Assembly: GCF_024256385.1 (NCBI RefSeq)
Contig: NZ_JAMLFW010000001.1
Location: 4,774,001-4,838,000, forward strand
Reading direction: 5' to 3'
From: Anatilimnocola floriformis
Lineage (GTDB): Bacteria; Planctomycetota; Planctomycetia; Pirellulales; Pirellulaceae
Length of the DNA stretch: 64,000 bases
Positions 1 through 7,252 of this stretch are shown in pieces. The notes under the pieces are model-generated. The model made no database searches, was not told the origin of the DNA, and worked only from the letters and a program-made list of their open reading frames with translations. The translations under genes and the position numbers were made by a program. Position 1 is the first letter of the stretch. Every line of letters starts with the position of its first letter.

Positions 1-642
1 GTCGAGCGGGTCGCCCGCCGGCGAGCGAACGGACGTTTGCCGTTCGCGGCTGACCGCGCGGACCCAGTCGAGATCGCCACGCTTCCAAACGTAAGCAAAG
101 CCGATCATCAGGATCGCGAAGAACGCGATGATGTCGACGATCGTCACCAGGGCCAACTGACCCATGCCGGCATGCACGATTTGCTCAGCACGTTCGATGG
201 GATCGGTCGCCGTCACCTGGCCAGCCAATGTGGCGGGAACTTCCGTCGGAGCGACAGGATTGCGAACGCCCATTTCGCGATACAGCAGCGTGGCGGGTTC
301 CGTCAGTTGGATTTTGCCATCGACACGTTCGATCGATGTGAATTCGGGACGCATCGCATTGGTCGACTTGCCGAAGGCCGCAGCCCAGGGAAAGAAGAAC
401 GCCACTTCCACATCGAAAATGATGAACAGCAGCGCGACCACATAGAACCGCAGATCGAACTGCACGAAGCTGGAGCCGATGGTCGGTTCGCCGCACTCGT
501 AGATCTCAAGCTTTTCCGGATGCGGATTGTGGGGCCGCAGGAACCAACCGAGCAGCAAGTTCACGAACAAAAAGATAATCCCCGCGCCGGAAAACAGCGC
601 GAGGTAAAGGACGATGTGAATTGATTCGCCAATGGCGGACAT
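1..642 (-). CDS. nuoA: NADH-quinone oxidoreductase subunit A (partial, C-terminus off window)
   Basis: Reading leftward from the ATG at 640-642 gives an open frame to the window edge (at least 214 residues). It has a first membrane helix (residues ~8-32), the family signature around 'YECGEP', a second helix containing 'IIFDVE' (~65-90), and a third helix near residues 165-190. NuoA is a membrane-arm subunit of complex I next to the quinone channel. It is unusually long because a loop of about 75 residues separates helices 2 and 3, where most NuoA proteins have a short turn. It lies downstream of nuoI and a DUF2203 gene on the same strand. The identification is firm; the C-terminal end is not visible. 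Confidence 0.9.
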   Translation of the reverse strand, partial: MSAIGESIHIVLYLALFSGAGIIFLFVNLLLGWFLRPHNPHPEKLEIYECGEPTIGSSFVQFDLRFYVVALLFIIFDVEVAFFFPWAAAFGKSTNAMRPEFTSIERVDGKIQLTEPATLLYREMGVRNPVAPTEVPATLAGQVTATDPIERAEQIVHAGMGQLALVTIVDIIAFFAILMIGFAYVWKRGDLDWVRAVSRERQTSVRSPAGDPLD

Positions 643-659
643 GGGGCATCCAATATTTG

Positions 660-1130
660 TTAGTCGTGCTCAGCTGGCGAATCAAAATCTTGTTCACCGT
701 CGGCGGCCACTCCGGCCACCAGCGATTGGCGACCGGCAAAACCGGCGTCGAGTTCATGCCAATGGGTCACTTCGGCTTCGCCCAGTTTCCAGCACAGATA
801 GACCGGTCGGCCATCGACGTTCGACGGAAAATCAACGAGGCCGTCGAGTGCACCCTTCGGCTCCAAACCAAGTCGCCGCAACTCAGCGATATACTCTTGC
901 AACCGCTCGGTGTCATCAGCAACAGCTTGCTGCATGCTGGCGAGTTCTTCGGCGTAGGGGTCGCCGGCGCTCGTGGCTTTCCGCTTCGCAAACGAAGCGA
1001 GCCGTTGCCGACGTTCGACCACGTCGCGGGCCAGCGTGACCAGATCAGCAGTGATCGCACGCACGAGCGGAAGCATGGCATTGGCCTGCTCGATCGTGAA
1101 CACTCGCACTGATGATTCGTTGTTGGTCAT
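660..1130 (-). CDS. DUF2203 family protein
   Basis: A 156-residue cytosolic protein starting at the ATG 1128-1130. It opens with 'VFTIEQANAMLPLVRAI', is predicted helical with charged, coiled-coil-like stretches in the middle, and ends with a 'GLVDFPS...VYLCWKLGE..VTHWHE' block that I recognise as typical of the DUF2203 family. Its function is unknown. It sits 15 bp after nuoI and 18 bp before nuoA on the same strand, so it is probably cotranscribed with complex I genes; that does not prove a complex I role. An earlier in-frame start exists but would overlap nuoI, so it was not used. Confidence 0.75.
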   Translation of the reverse strand: MTNNESSVRVFTIEQANAMLPLVRAITADLVTLARDVVERRQRLASFAKRKATSAGDPYAEELASMQQAVADDTERLQEYIAELRRLGLEPKGALDGLVDFPSNVDGRPVYLCWKLGEAEVTHWHELDAGFAGRQSLVAGVAADGEQDFDSPAEHD

Positions 1131-1144
1131 CTGGCAACAAAACT

Positions 1145-1672
1145 CTACTGGTTCGGCCCACCGTGAACAGGCTCGGCAATTACCTTCGACTCCGAAACCG
1201 CCGTGGGATTCAGAGTTGCGCGGCCCCAGGCAACATCGAGGGGCAACCGCGAGAAGTCGACGATGCATCCGTCACGGCTGTAGCAGCTCAGGTCGTGCGT
1301 GGCACCCATGAAAATGCAATCGACCGGGCAGGGCTCGACGCAAAGCGCACAAAACATGCACTTCGAATAGTCGATCGTGAAGCCGGTGATCTTAAAGCCC
1401 TTGCTCCCTTCGACCCGCTCTTTACCGATGTAAATGCAGTCGACCGGACAGGCCTTGGCGCACTGATCGCACGAAATGCAGGTCGTCAGGTCGTAGCGGT
1501 GAAAACCGCGGTACCGATTGGCGACCGGCACTGGCTTTTCCGGGTATTCGTATTTCTCGGTAAAGGCCCCGCGCTCTGGCTTGTAAGTGATCAGCCAGTT
1601 GCGAAGTGTGACACCCAGACCCTGGGCAACGGTGTAAACCGCCAGGTAGATGTTGCGGAACCAATCGATCAT
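1145..1672 (-). CDS. nuoI: NADH-quinone oxidoreductase subunit I (8Fe-8S ferredoxin-type)
   Basis: A 175-residue protein with two CxxCxxCxxxCP clusters, 'CISCDQCAKACP' and 'CMFCALCVEPCP', which hold the two 4Fe-4S centres (N6a/N6b) that pass electrons towards the quinone site of complex I. The length fits NuoI. The ATG at 1670-1672 was chosen because the protein then begins with the amphipathic segment seen in NuoI; an upstream in-frame extension looks non-coding. It is the first gene of a leftward group with DUF2203 and nuoA; this is not the canonical nuoA-to-N order, so the complex I genes are rearranged here. Confidence 0.93.
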   Translation of the reverse strand: MIDWFRNIYLAVYTVAQGLGVTLRNWLITYKPERGAFTEKYEYPEKPVPVANRYRGFHRYDLTTCISCDQCAKACPVDCIYIGKERVEGSKGFKITGFTIDYSKCMFCALCVEPCPVDCIFMGATHDLSCYSRDGCIVDFSRLPLDVAWGRATLNPTAVSESKVIAEPVHGGPNQ

Positions 1673-2184
1673 GGCCAATGGCTTTCCCGGAAGCAGCGAA
1701 AGGATCGAGTCGGCCACGAAAACGATGGCGGGCCGAGGTACTTGCGCTGATTTTTCTCGAATTATAGAGAGCCGCCGCAGGCCCGCAAGCGTAGGTAGCA
1801 GCGGAATCCTTACCCGATTCAAGTTGTAATGCCAGTTGCACTTGCCGCGCCAGCACCAAAACCGCTGGCGACGTAACCTGACACCTGGTGGCCAGCCCGG
1901 TTCTTTCGCCGGCGGGCCAAAAACCGTCCCAGCCCGAAAAGGGGGCAGGTGGGGAGGGTTTTGCCGGTTTTGAATGGTATTTTCGCGTTAAAAACCGAAA
2001 AGAATTTAGCTAAAACCGAGGACACCCTCTTGCGAAAGCTTGACTCATGCAAATCCCAATCCACAATAAAGAGAAGGATTTTCGCGCACGCAGGTGGTGA
2101 AACGATTGCGAACACACCAAGGTGACTGCCTGCCGGAAGCCCGCGCGGCGAAATTGGACCGCGCTCATTGCGAAGGAATCGAAC
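1673..2184. other. Intergenic region between nuoI and csrA
   Basis: About 510 bp separating divergently read nuoI and csrA. Promoters for both must lie here, but I see no clear -35/-10 pair. A short inverted repeat (CGGTTTT at 1965-1971, AAAACCG at 1991-1997) is the only structure noted. An AAGGA at 2173-2177 is the likely csrA ribosome binding site. Confidence 0.5.
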
Positions 2185-2403
2185 ATGCTGGTGTTGTCAC
2201 GCAAGAAGAACGAAAGCATCGTCATCAACAACGACATTACGATTGTCGTCGTTGAAATCCGCGGGGATAAGGTCCGCCTCGGCGTCGAAGCGCCGAAGGA
2301 AGTACCGGTTCATCGCCGCGAAGTTTACGACGCTATCAAGCGTAACGAAGCTGCCGCCCATCAGGAACAACCCGGCCCGAACGGCGCCGGCTCTGAGGGG
2401 TAG
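2185..2403 (+). CDS. csrA: Carbon storage regulator CsrA
   Basis: A 72-residue protein starting 'MLVLSRKKNESI', followed by the 'I.V.VVEIRGDKVRLGVEAP' core and 'VHRREVYDAI', which together define CsrA/RsmA. CsrA is a dimeric RNA-binding protein that binds GGA motifs in mRNA leaders and represses or stabilises transcripts. The terminal ~15 residues are a low-complexity tail. The ATG at 2185 is preceded by AAGGA at a good distance. No flagellar genes accompany it. A probable terminator follows at 2529-2555. Confidence 0.95.
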   Translation: MLVLSRKKNESIVINNDITIVVVEIRGDKVRLGVEAPKEVPVHRREVYDAIKRNEAAAHQEQPGPNGAGSEG

Positions 2404-2528
2404 TCTCGCACGGCGAAATGCGGCTGATTTTTCAGAGCGATTTCGTCGGGCCTTTTCGTTGCCACGATTATCTCGTGATTGAGTACGAAAGCGAAGTATT
2501 TCTCCCGGCAACTGAAAAACTTTCTCAG

Positions 2529-2555
2529 GACGGACCAGCCGGTTCGTCTTTTTTT
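2529..2555 (+). terminator. Rho-independent terminator after csrA
   Basis: GACGGACC (2529-2536) pairs with GGTTCGTC (2541-2548) with one G-T pair and a 4-base loop, followed by seven T residues. It lies 126 bp beyond the csrA stop, so the csrA mRNA would have a sizeable 3' untranslated region. The rest of the 2404-2754 gap shows no gene. Confidence 0.65.
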
Positions 2556-2754
2556 ATTGGCCATTTCCTTGCGAATTGCAGCCCTGTTTCGCCGATAGAA
2601 ATCACTCACACGCTGCTTGCATGTTCCAGCGGCAACCGGGCACCCTATTGAAGCCTGCTGCCGGCTGCCGGTATACTCTGGTGCTTCCACAGGAGTGAAC
2701 CCGTTTCACCAGCGGTTGTCTGTTCTGGTGTGGAAGACAAAACTGAAGTGACCT

Positions 2755-2827
2755 GGCCCCATCGTCTAGCGGTCTAGGACACCGCCCTTTCACGGCGGTA
2801 ACACGGGTTCGAGTCCCGTTGGGGTCA
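2755..2827 (+). tRNA. tRNA-Glu (anticodon TTC)
   Basis: The cloverleaf can be folded by eye. The acceptor stem is GGCCCCA (2755-2761) with TGGGGTC (2820-2826), then discriminator A. The anticodon stem is CCGCC/GGCGG (2782-2786 with 2794-2798), with loop CTTTCAC giving anticodon TTC at 2789-2791. The T arm carries GGTTCGAGTCC. The sequence closely resembles bacterial tRNA-Glu. CCA is not encoded. Confidence 0.97.
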
Positions 2828-3073
2828 TTTCTTCTTTCTGCAGTGATCGGCACTCTGCCGCACTGCTTCGCCAGACGCTGTGAACTTTAGCGTTGTGCGT
2901 TCCGCCTTCCGGTATCCATTTGGCAAGCGGCAACCATTCGTAGCCATCTGTCGGCAGGGCTGAGTGCCGACCACGACATTCGCTAGCCTGAGTCAGATTG
3001 CTTCCCGCCCAGTGCTTCTATAAGCTAAGGGAGTTCAGTCGACCTTTTGTCCTCGCAGGAATCGAGCGCCGCA

Positions 3074-3475
3074 ATGGCTCCGGAGCAAGCAGCCGAAAAT
3101 ACCAGCGAACCCGTCAAGAAGCGGATTCTGCTGGTCGACGACGATGCCGAAATCATCGATGCGATGCGGTACGCGCTGGAATCGAAGGGTTACACGATTC
3201 TCGTCGCTCGCGACGGCAACCAAGGGTTGGCCATTGCCGAAAGCGATCAGCCGAACCTGGTCATTCTCGACATGATGATGCCGAAGCGGAGCGGCTTTCT
3301 CGTGCTGGAAAAACTCCGCCGCATTCCCGAAGCGTCGACCAAGGTGATCATGATCACCGCCAACGAAGGCAGCCGTCACAAAGCCTACGCCGAAATGCTC
3401 GGCGTGAATGAGTATCTCCGCAAGCCGTTTGCGATGGATAAATTGATCGATGCGGTGCAGCGGCAGATTGGCTAG
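3074..3475 (+). CDS. Stand-alone response regulator receiver protein
   Basis: A 133-residue protein made of a single REC domain after a short polar N-terminus. The acidic pocket is 'LLVDDDAE' (residues 19-26), the phosphoacceptor is D66 in 'LVILDMMMP', the switch Thr is in 'VIMITA', and the conserved Lys is K117 in 'YLRKPF'. No output domain is present, so it should act through protein-protein contacts, as CheY-like proteins do. No histidine kinase is nearby. The start is uncertain: a TTG at 3047 would add nine residues and has an equally distant purine-rich site. Confidence 0.88.
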   Translation: MAPEQAAENTSEPVKKRILLVDDDAEIIDAMRYALESKGYTILVARDGNQGLAIAESDQPNLVILDMMMPKRSGFLVLEKLRRIPEASTKVIMITANEGSRHKAYAEMLGVNEYLRKPFAMDKLIDAVQRQIG

Positions 3476-3497
3476 TCGGCGAAGATTCTGGCCGACT
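3474..3497. terminator. Short hairpin between convergent genes
   Basis: AGTCGGC (3474-3480) and GCCGACT (3491-3497) form a 7-bp stem around a 10-base loop, spanning the two facing stop codons. No T tract; its role as a bidirectional terminator is a guess. Confidence 0.35.
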
Positions 3498-4099
3498 TAC
3501 GGGACGATCTCGGCGTTTTCAAAGATCACCGCCGTGTAGCCATCGGGCGATGGATACGCGCCGCGGCAGTCACCCTTCAGCGTGACGAACTGGCCGACCC
3601 AGAGGGCCGAGATGCCGCAACGGGCCGAGGGCTTGTCTTTGAGCTGGTCGATCGGGAAGCGAAATTCCAGGCCGATCATTTCCTTGATCTCGCCGGTCGG
3701 GGCGACCGGAGGCATCGGGAATTTGCCATCGGGCGTGACCAGCGCGACGAACACATCGCGCTCGATCAGCGAGTATTTTCCATCTTCGTCGCGAATCGCT
3801 TTTTTCGTCGTCGGATCGATGGCGACATACGGCACGGCGAGACGCTTCTTCACACTCACCAAACGGCCGGCAATCTGCAGCCGCTTGTCTTCGAAGTGGT
3901 GATAGGCGAAGGCTTCATTGTCGCGATAAGCCCGCACGACCTTGAGCGCCGGAAAGAGCGTGCCGCGGTAGCACGGATCGTTCTTATTGATGAGCGTAAA
4001 GGTCATGTCGCCGCCATAGCCGTCACCATCGTGCGGGGCGCAGTTGGGGCAGCCAAATTCGGCGGAGCAAAGGCAGAGGGCGAGCAACAGCTGATTCAT
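3497..4099 (-). CDS. Secreted hypothetical protein
   Basis: A 200-residue protein with a short hydrophobic N-terminus rich in Cys ('LLLALCLCSAEFGCPNC'), so it is probably exported. The middle contains a 'RLQIAGRLVSVKK' strand and later 'GQFVTLKGDCRG', a pattern that could be an OB-like fold of the tRNA_anti-like type, but this is weak. GGAG lies upstream of the ATG at 4097-4099. It is the last gene of a leftward series behind the PafA-like gene, separated by about 195 bp, so it is probably transcribed separately. Function unknown. Confidence 0.6.
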   Translation of the reverse strand: MNQLLLALCLCSAEFGCPNCAPHDGDGYGGDMTFTLINKNDPCYRGTLFPALKVVRAYRDNEAFAYHHFEDKRLQIAGRLVSVKKRLAVPYVAIDPTTKKAIRDEDGKYSLIERDVFVALVTPDGKFPMPPVAPTGEIKEMIGLEFRFPIDQLKDKPSARCGISALWVGQFVTLKGDCRGAYPSPDGYTAVIFENAEIVP

Positions 4100-4293
4100 C
4101 GAACAAACTCCAATCCAAGCAGGCGCACGACGCTACCAGTCTCGGTTCGTCCAGGCCGTCGCCAATTCTTGGATTTTTCTGCCAGCGTGCCGAATATGCT
4201 ATCTGCTGGCGAGGCAGCAGGCAGAGCAATCGATAAGGGCGGCAAGGTTGATGAACGGAAAATGCCGCGCCCTCTCACAATGTGAAAGGCGAC

Positions 4294-6051
4294 TTAACCC
4301 TGATCTTTGCGCCGCGACTTGCGATTCGAGGGGCGCGTCGGCGACTGCGCGACAGGCCGATAAAGGCTCAGGTCGATCGAACGCCGTTTGCGACCACTGC
4401 CCAAATAGATCCGCCGCCAGTTGACCACAATCATCTCATCGCCGCCGGCAAACTCGCGGATGTAGCGGCCGCGGACGGTGGCCGGCGTACCAGACGGCGG
4501 ATTCCGCGTCGCGTACTCAACCTCCGCCGGCCCGAGAATCGCGGCGGGAATGCCGGTGCTTTGCAAACGATCGAAGTAACCTTCGTCCGACAGTTCGTGA
4601 TAACGCAGATCGATTTTCTTCCGCACTTCCCAGGCCGCGCTCTGCCCGGCCTTCTCCAGCAGGAACTGCTTCGTGATCCAATCGAGCGAACCGACGAGTT
4701 CGCTGGGATCGTGCTCGAGCGTATCAAGCGTTTCTTCCCACAAGCCCAGAATCTGCCAGGCTTCGTTCGGCGGATTGCCGTGCTGATGCAGAAACGCGCG
4801 GCAGGCTTCTAGATACGAGCGCTGCAATTCGAGTGCGGTGCAGTTGCCGCCACTGGTGAGTGGAATTTGAGCTTTCAGCGACGGGTCCGCACAAATCTGT
4901 CGCAACGCCGCGATCGGCCGTCGCGGCTGCACAGGTTGCGGCAGGCAACCGGCTTCGATGGCATCGATCACGAGCAGGGTCGTGCCGATCCGCAAGTACT
5001 CCGCAACCTCGGCTCGATTCGAATCGCCAATTGCAATCTGCAATCGCTGCTTGCCCGAGAACAACTGCAGATACTCCGCGGGGTTCCACCACGAATCAGC
5101 ATGCGCGACTTTGAAAAAATGGCCAAAGCTATAGATCGGCCGATCGCCGAGCAGTCCGCCGTAGCCCGTCAAGCAATTCATCGCCGGCGCTTTGTCAGCC
5201 AGATGAAATTGGCCGTCGTCATCAATCATTCCCGCGCCTACCATGATCGGCCGCGAGATCAAAAACGGCGTGAGTTGTCGTCGCAGTTTGCGAAAGGCAA
5301 AGGCCACGAGCAGGCCGTACAAAATCGCGGCAAGCGGGAACGTCAAAACACGCGTGAGAAACGAGAGAAACGCTTCGAGCCAACGCGGTCCCGTTGGACA
5401 AGCATTCTCGAGTTGATCGAACTCGCAGCCGAAGAGAAAACGAGCGAGAGCCTTCGGCTTGGCAACTCGCTTTTCTAGCGCGAGATAAGTGAGCGAAGCG
5501 GCCACGCTGTAAAGAAAGATGCCGAGGAACATCGCCCACAGCGACATCCAGGTCACCGCGACCAGCGGCAGCAACAGAACCAGCGAAATTCGCCAGGCCG
5601 TCAGTTGCCAACCCGTCGCAAAGTCGACTTCATAGTTTTCTTGCGCGCCGTAGATGTTGCCTTGCGCGTCGCGATCATTTTTCAGCAACCGCACATCGCC
5701 GCCAAACGCGGCTTCGGCAGCACCGGACAAGAGATGGTCCTGGGCTCTTTGCCAGGCGAGTAACTGCCGCGGACTGCGGCATTCGGGCGAAGCCCCTTCG
5801 ACGAGGCCGCCACCTTCTGCGGGGCGTTCGGTTTCGAACCAAACTGCGCCGCCGCCGGCATGAAAAACACCTTCCTTCAGATGACGGGCATCCACCGTGG
5901 GGATGCGCCGCCGTAACTGGGCGATCAGCTCGCGGAAGATTCGATACTTCCCGCCGGGCAAGCTACCTTCTGGCAGCTGCCGCGAAACGGCGAGGGCATA
6001 TTCCGTTTCGAGCCCGATCAGTCGTTCAAAAACCCCGGGCCTATTCGCCAC
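4294..6051 (-). CDS. PafA/Dop-family (Pup ligase-like) protein with inserted membrane helices
   Basis: A 585-residue protein that follows the Pup-ligase fold (carboxylate-amine/glutamine synthetase type). Conserved blocks are 'GLETEYAL' (catalytic Glu, residues 13-20), an acidic 'WFETE' near 71-75 where PafA has its catalytic Asp strand, 'SPEC' at 88-91, 'LLKNDRDAQGN.YG..ENY' (122-140), 'PFLISRPIMVGAG' (262-274), 'IAIGDSNRAE' (339-348) and 'LLVIDAIEAG'. Known PafA links the C-terminal Glu of Pup to substrate lysines using ATP. Between residues ~145 and ~262 it carries an insert with four probable membrane helices (~153-192 and ~228-256), absent from actinobacterial PafA. The start is GTG (6049-6051) and overlaps the upstream small gene by 11 bp. 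No proteasome gene is near. Family membership is firm; ligase rather than deamidase/depupylase activity is inferred. Confidence 0.85.
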   Translation of the reverse strand: MANRPGVFERLIGLETEYALAVSRQLPEGSLPGGKYRIFRELIAQLRRRIPTVDARHLKEGVFHAGGGAVWFETERPAEGGGLVEGASPECRSPRQLLAWQRAQDHLLSGAAEAAFGGDVRLLKNDRDAQGNIYGAQENYEVDFATGWQLTAWRISLVLLLPLVAVTWMSLWAMFLGIFLYSVAASLTYLALEKRVAKPKALARFLFGCEFDQLENACPTGPRWLEAFLSFLTRVLTFPLAAILYGLLVAFAFRKLRRQLTPFLISRPIMVGAGMIDDDGQFHLADKAPAMNCLTGYGGLLGDRPIYSFGHFFKVAHADSWWNPAEYLQLFSGKQRLQIAIGDSNRAEVAEYLRIGTTLLVIDAIEAGCLPQPVQPRRPIAALRQICADPSLKAQIPLTSGGNCTALELQRSYLEACRAFLHQHGNPPNEAWQILGLWEETLDTLEHDPSELVGSLDWITKQFLLEKAGQSAAWEVRKKIDLRYHELSDEGYFDRLQSTGIPAAILGPAEVEYATRNPPSGTPATVRGRYIREFAGGDEMIVVNWRRIYLGSGRKRRSIDLSLYRPVAQSPTRPSNRKSRRKDQG

Positions 6052-6211
6052 CGTACGGGACTTCCGTCTCTTTCAAGTACTGAGGAGCGCTGTTGCCCGC
6101 GTCGACGCGAATGCTGTTCAGCACTTCAGCCAGATCGCGAACGGGAGCGGCTTCAACAGCCTGCTCGTTCTCGCGAACCAAGGAGTTGACGGTTACTTCG
6201 ATGCGAGCCAT
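6041..6211 (-). CDS. Putative Pup/UBact-like protein modifier ending in Gly-Gly-Glu
   Basis: A 56-residue polar protein beginning 'MARIEVTVNSLVREN' and ending 'VPYGGE'. Pup ends in Gly-Gly-Gln/Glu and a C-terminal Glu is directly usable by PafA without deamidation. The ATG at 6209-6211 has AGGTGA just upstream. Its stop codon lies inside the start of the PafA-like gene (11-bp overlap), implying translational coupling. It has one lysine (K47) and no obvious globular hydrophobic core, as expected of a small, partly disordered modifier. It is shorter than actinobacterial Pup (about 64 residues) and shows no strong similarity outside the tail, so identification relies on the tail and gene context. 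A leader peptide is the main alternative. Confidence 0.65.
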   Translation of the reverse strand: MARIEVTVNSLVRENEQAVEAAPVRDLAEVLNSIRVDAGNSAPQYLKETEVPYGGE

Positions 6212-6278
6212 CTCATCACCTGCAGAAATTAGGCAAACGAACTCAGGCCGCGGCCTCCGCGCCACGACCCAATCCATC

Positions 6279-7229
6279 CTAACCACGCTTTTTGGCAGCA
6301 GCAAGCGCGCGGGAATTTCGCGGTGGCTCTTTTTGCGCCTTTTTAATCCAAGCCTGCAATCGCAGCACCGCCAGCTCTTTGGCCTTAGCTTCGATGTCGA
6401 GAGTAATCGGGAGTTGCAGCCAACCGGGCGGCAGATCGCCAGGCTCGATGTAATCGTGATGAAGTTGCGGTTGCGGTTTTTCCCACCCCTGTAGCGGACT
6501 GGAAATGTGGAACAGCGGTTCGCGCCCCTGCCACGTTTGAACGGCCGCCGCTGTCGCTTCTTCGATCGTCAATCCGTCCGCCAGGCAGCGATGATGATGC
6601 ACGTCGTAGCAAAGCGGAATATGCTCCGCCCTGCAGATCGGCAGCAGATCGCTGGGCGTGTAAACCTTGTCGTCGTTCTCCAGCGTCAATAGTTTGCGGG
6701 CCCGCGGCGACAGTCGGGGAAGGTTTTCGCGGAAGCGCGCGAGCGCAGTGACTTTGTCGCCATACGCGCCGCCGCCATGGATGTTGACGACATCTGCGCC
6801 GATCAACTCCGCCGCTTCGGCCTGGTACTCGAGTTCGGCAAGCGAGCTTTCGACGACTTCGGCGCGCGGCGAATTGAGCACCACAAATTGATCGGGATGA
6901 AACGACAGCCGCACATTACTGCTGGCTGCCATGTTTCGGCAGACGGCAAGCTGCGCGGTGATGTTGGCCGCGGCAGGAAGATCGCTGAGTTGATAGCCGC
7001 AAGTCGGATGCGTCTTCAGCGGCCAGAACTGACTCATCACACGGTAGGCGCCAACTTCGTTCGCCGCACACCATTCAATGGCTTGCTGCAAAGCGCCGGC
7101 GTTGTGCAGACACAGCTCCGAGAGTTTTTGCAGTTGCGCAGGCCGCGCTAGTTTTAAAACGGCAGTCGCCGTGGTGATTCGAAACTTGATCGCTTGCTCA
7201 GCGAACTGACAGCACAATCCTACTCGCAT
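6279..7229 (-). CDS. uvsE: UV DNA damage endonuclease UvsE
   Basis: A 316-residue TIM-barrel endonuclease. It starts 'MRVGLCCQF' and shows the UvsE/UVDE blocks 'YRVMSQFWPL', 'RLSFHPDQFVVLNSP', 'VNIHGGGAYGDK', 'LTLENDD' and 'PLCYDVHHHRC', which supply the His/Glu/Asp metal ligands. The enzyme nicks DNA 5' to UV photoproducts and starts an excision repair route independent of UvrABC. The C-terminal ~30 residues are basic. It lies 23 bp after the P450 stop and 67 bp before the putative modifier gene, all leftward, so an operon P450-uvsE-modifier-ligase is possible. Confidence 0.92.
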   Translation of the reverse strand: MRVGLCCQFAEQAIKFRITTATAVLKLARPAQLQKLSELCLHNAGALQQAIEWCAANEVGAYRVMSQFWPLKTHPTCGYQLSDLPAAANITAQLAVCRNMAASSNVRLSFHPDQFVVLNSPRAEVVESSLAELEYQAEAAELIGADVVNIHGGGAYGDKVTALARFRENLPRLSPRARKLLTLENDDKVYTPSDLLPICRAEHIPLCYDVHHHRCLADGLTIEEATAAAVQTWQGREPLFHISSPLQGWEKPQPQLHHDYIEPGDLPPGWLQLPITLDIEAKAKELAVLRLQAWIKKAQKEPPRNSRALAAAKKRG

Positions 7230-7252
7230 AGCCGATCATTCTACGCGAGCGA

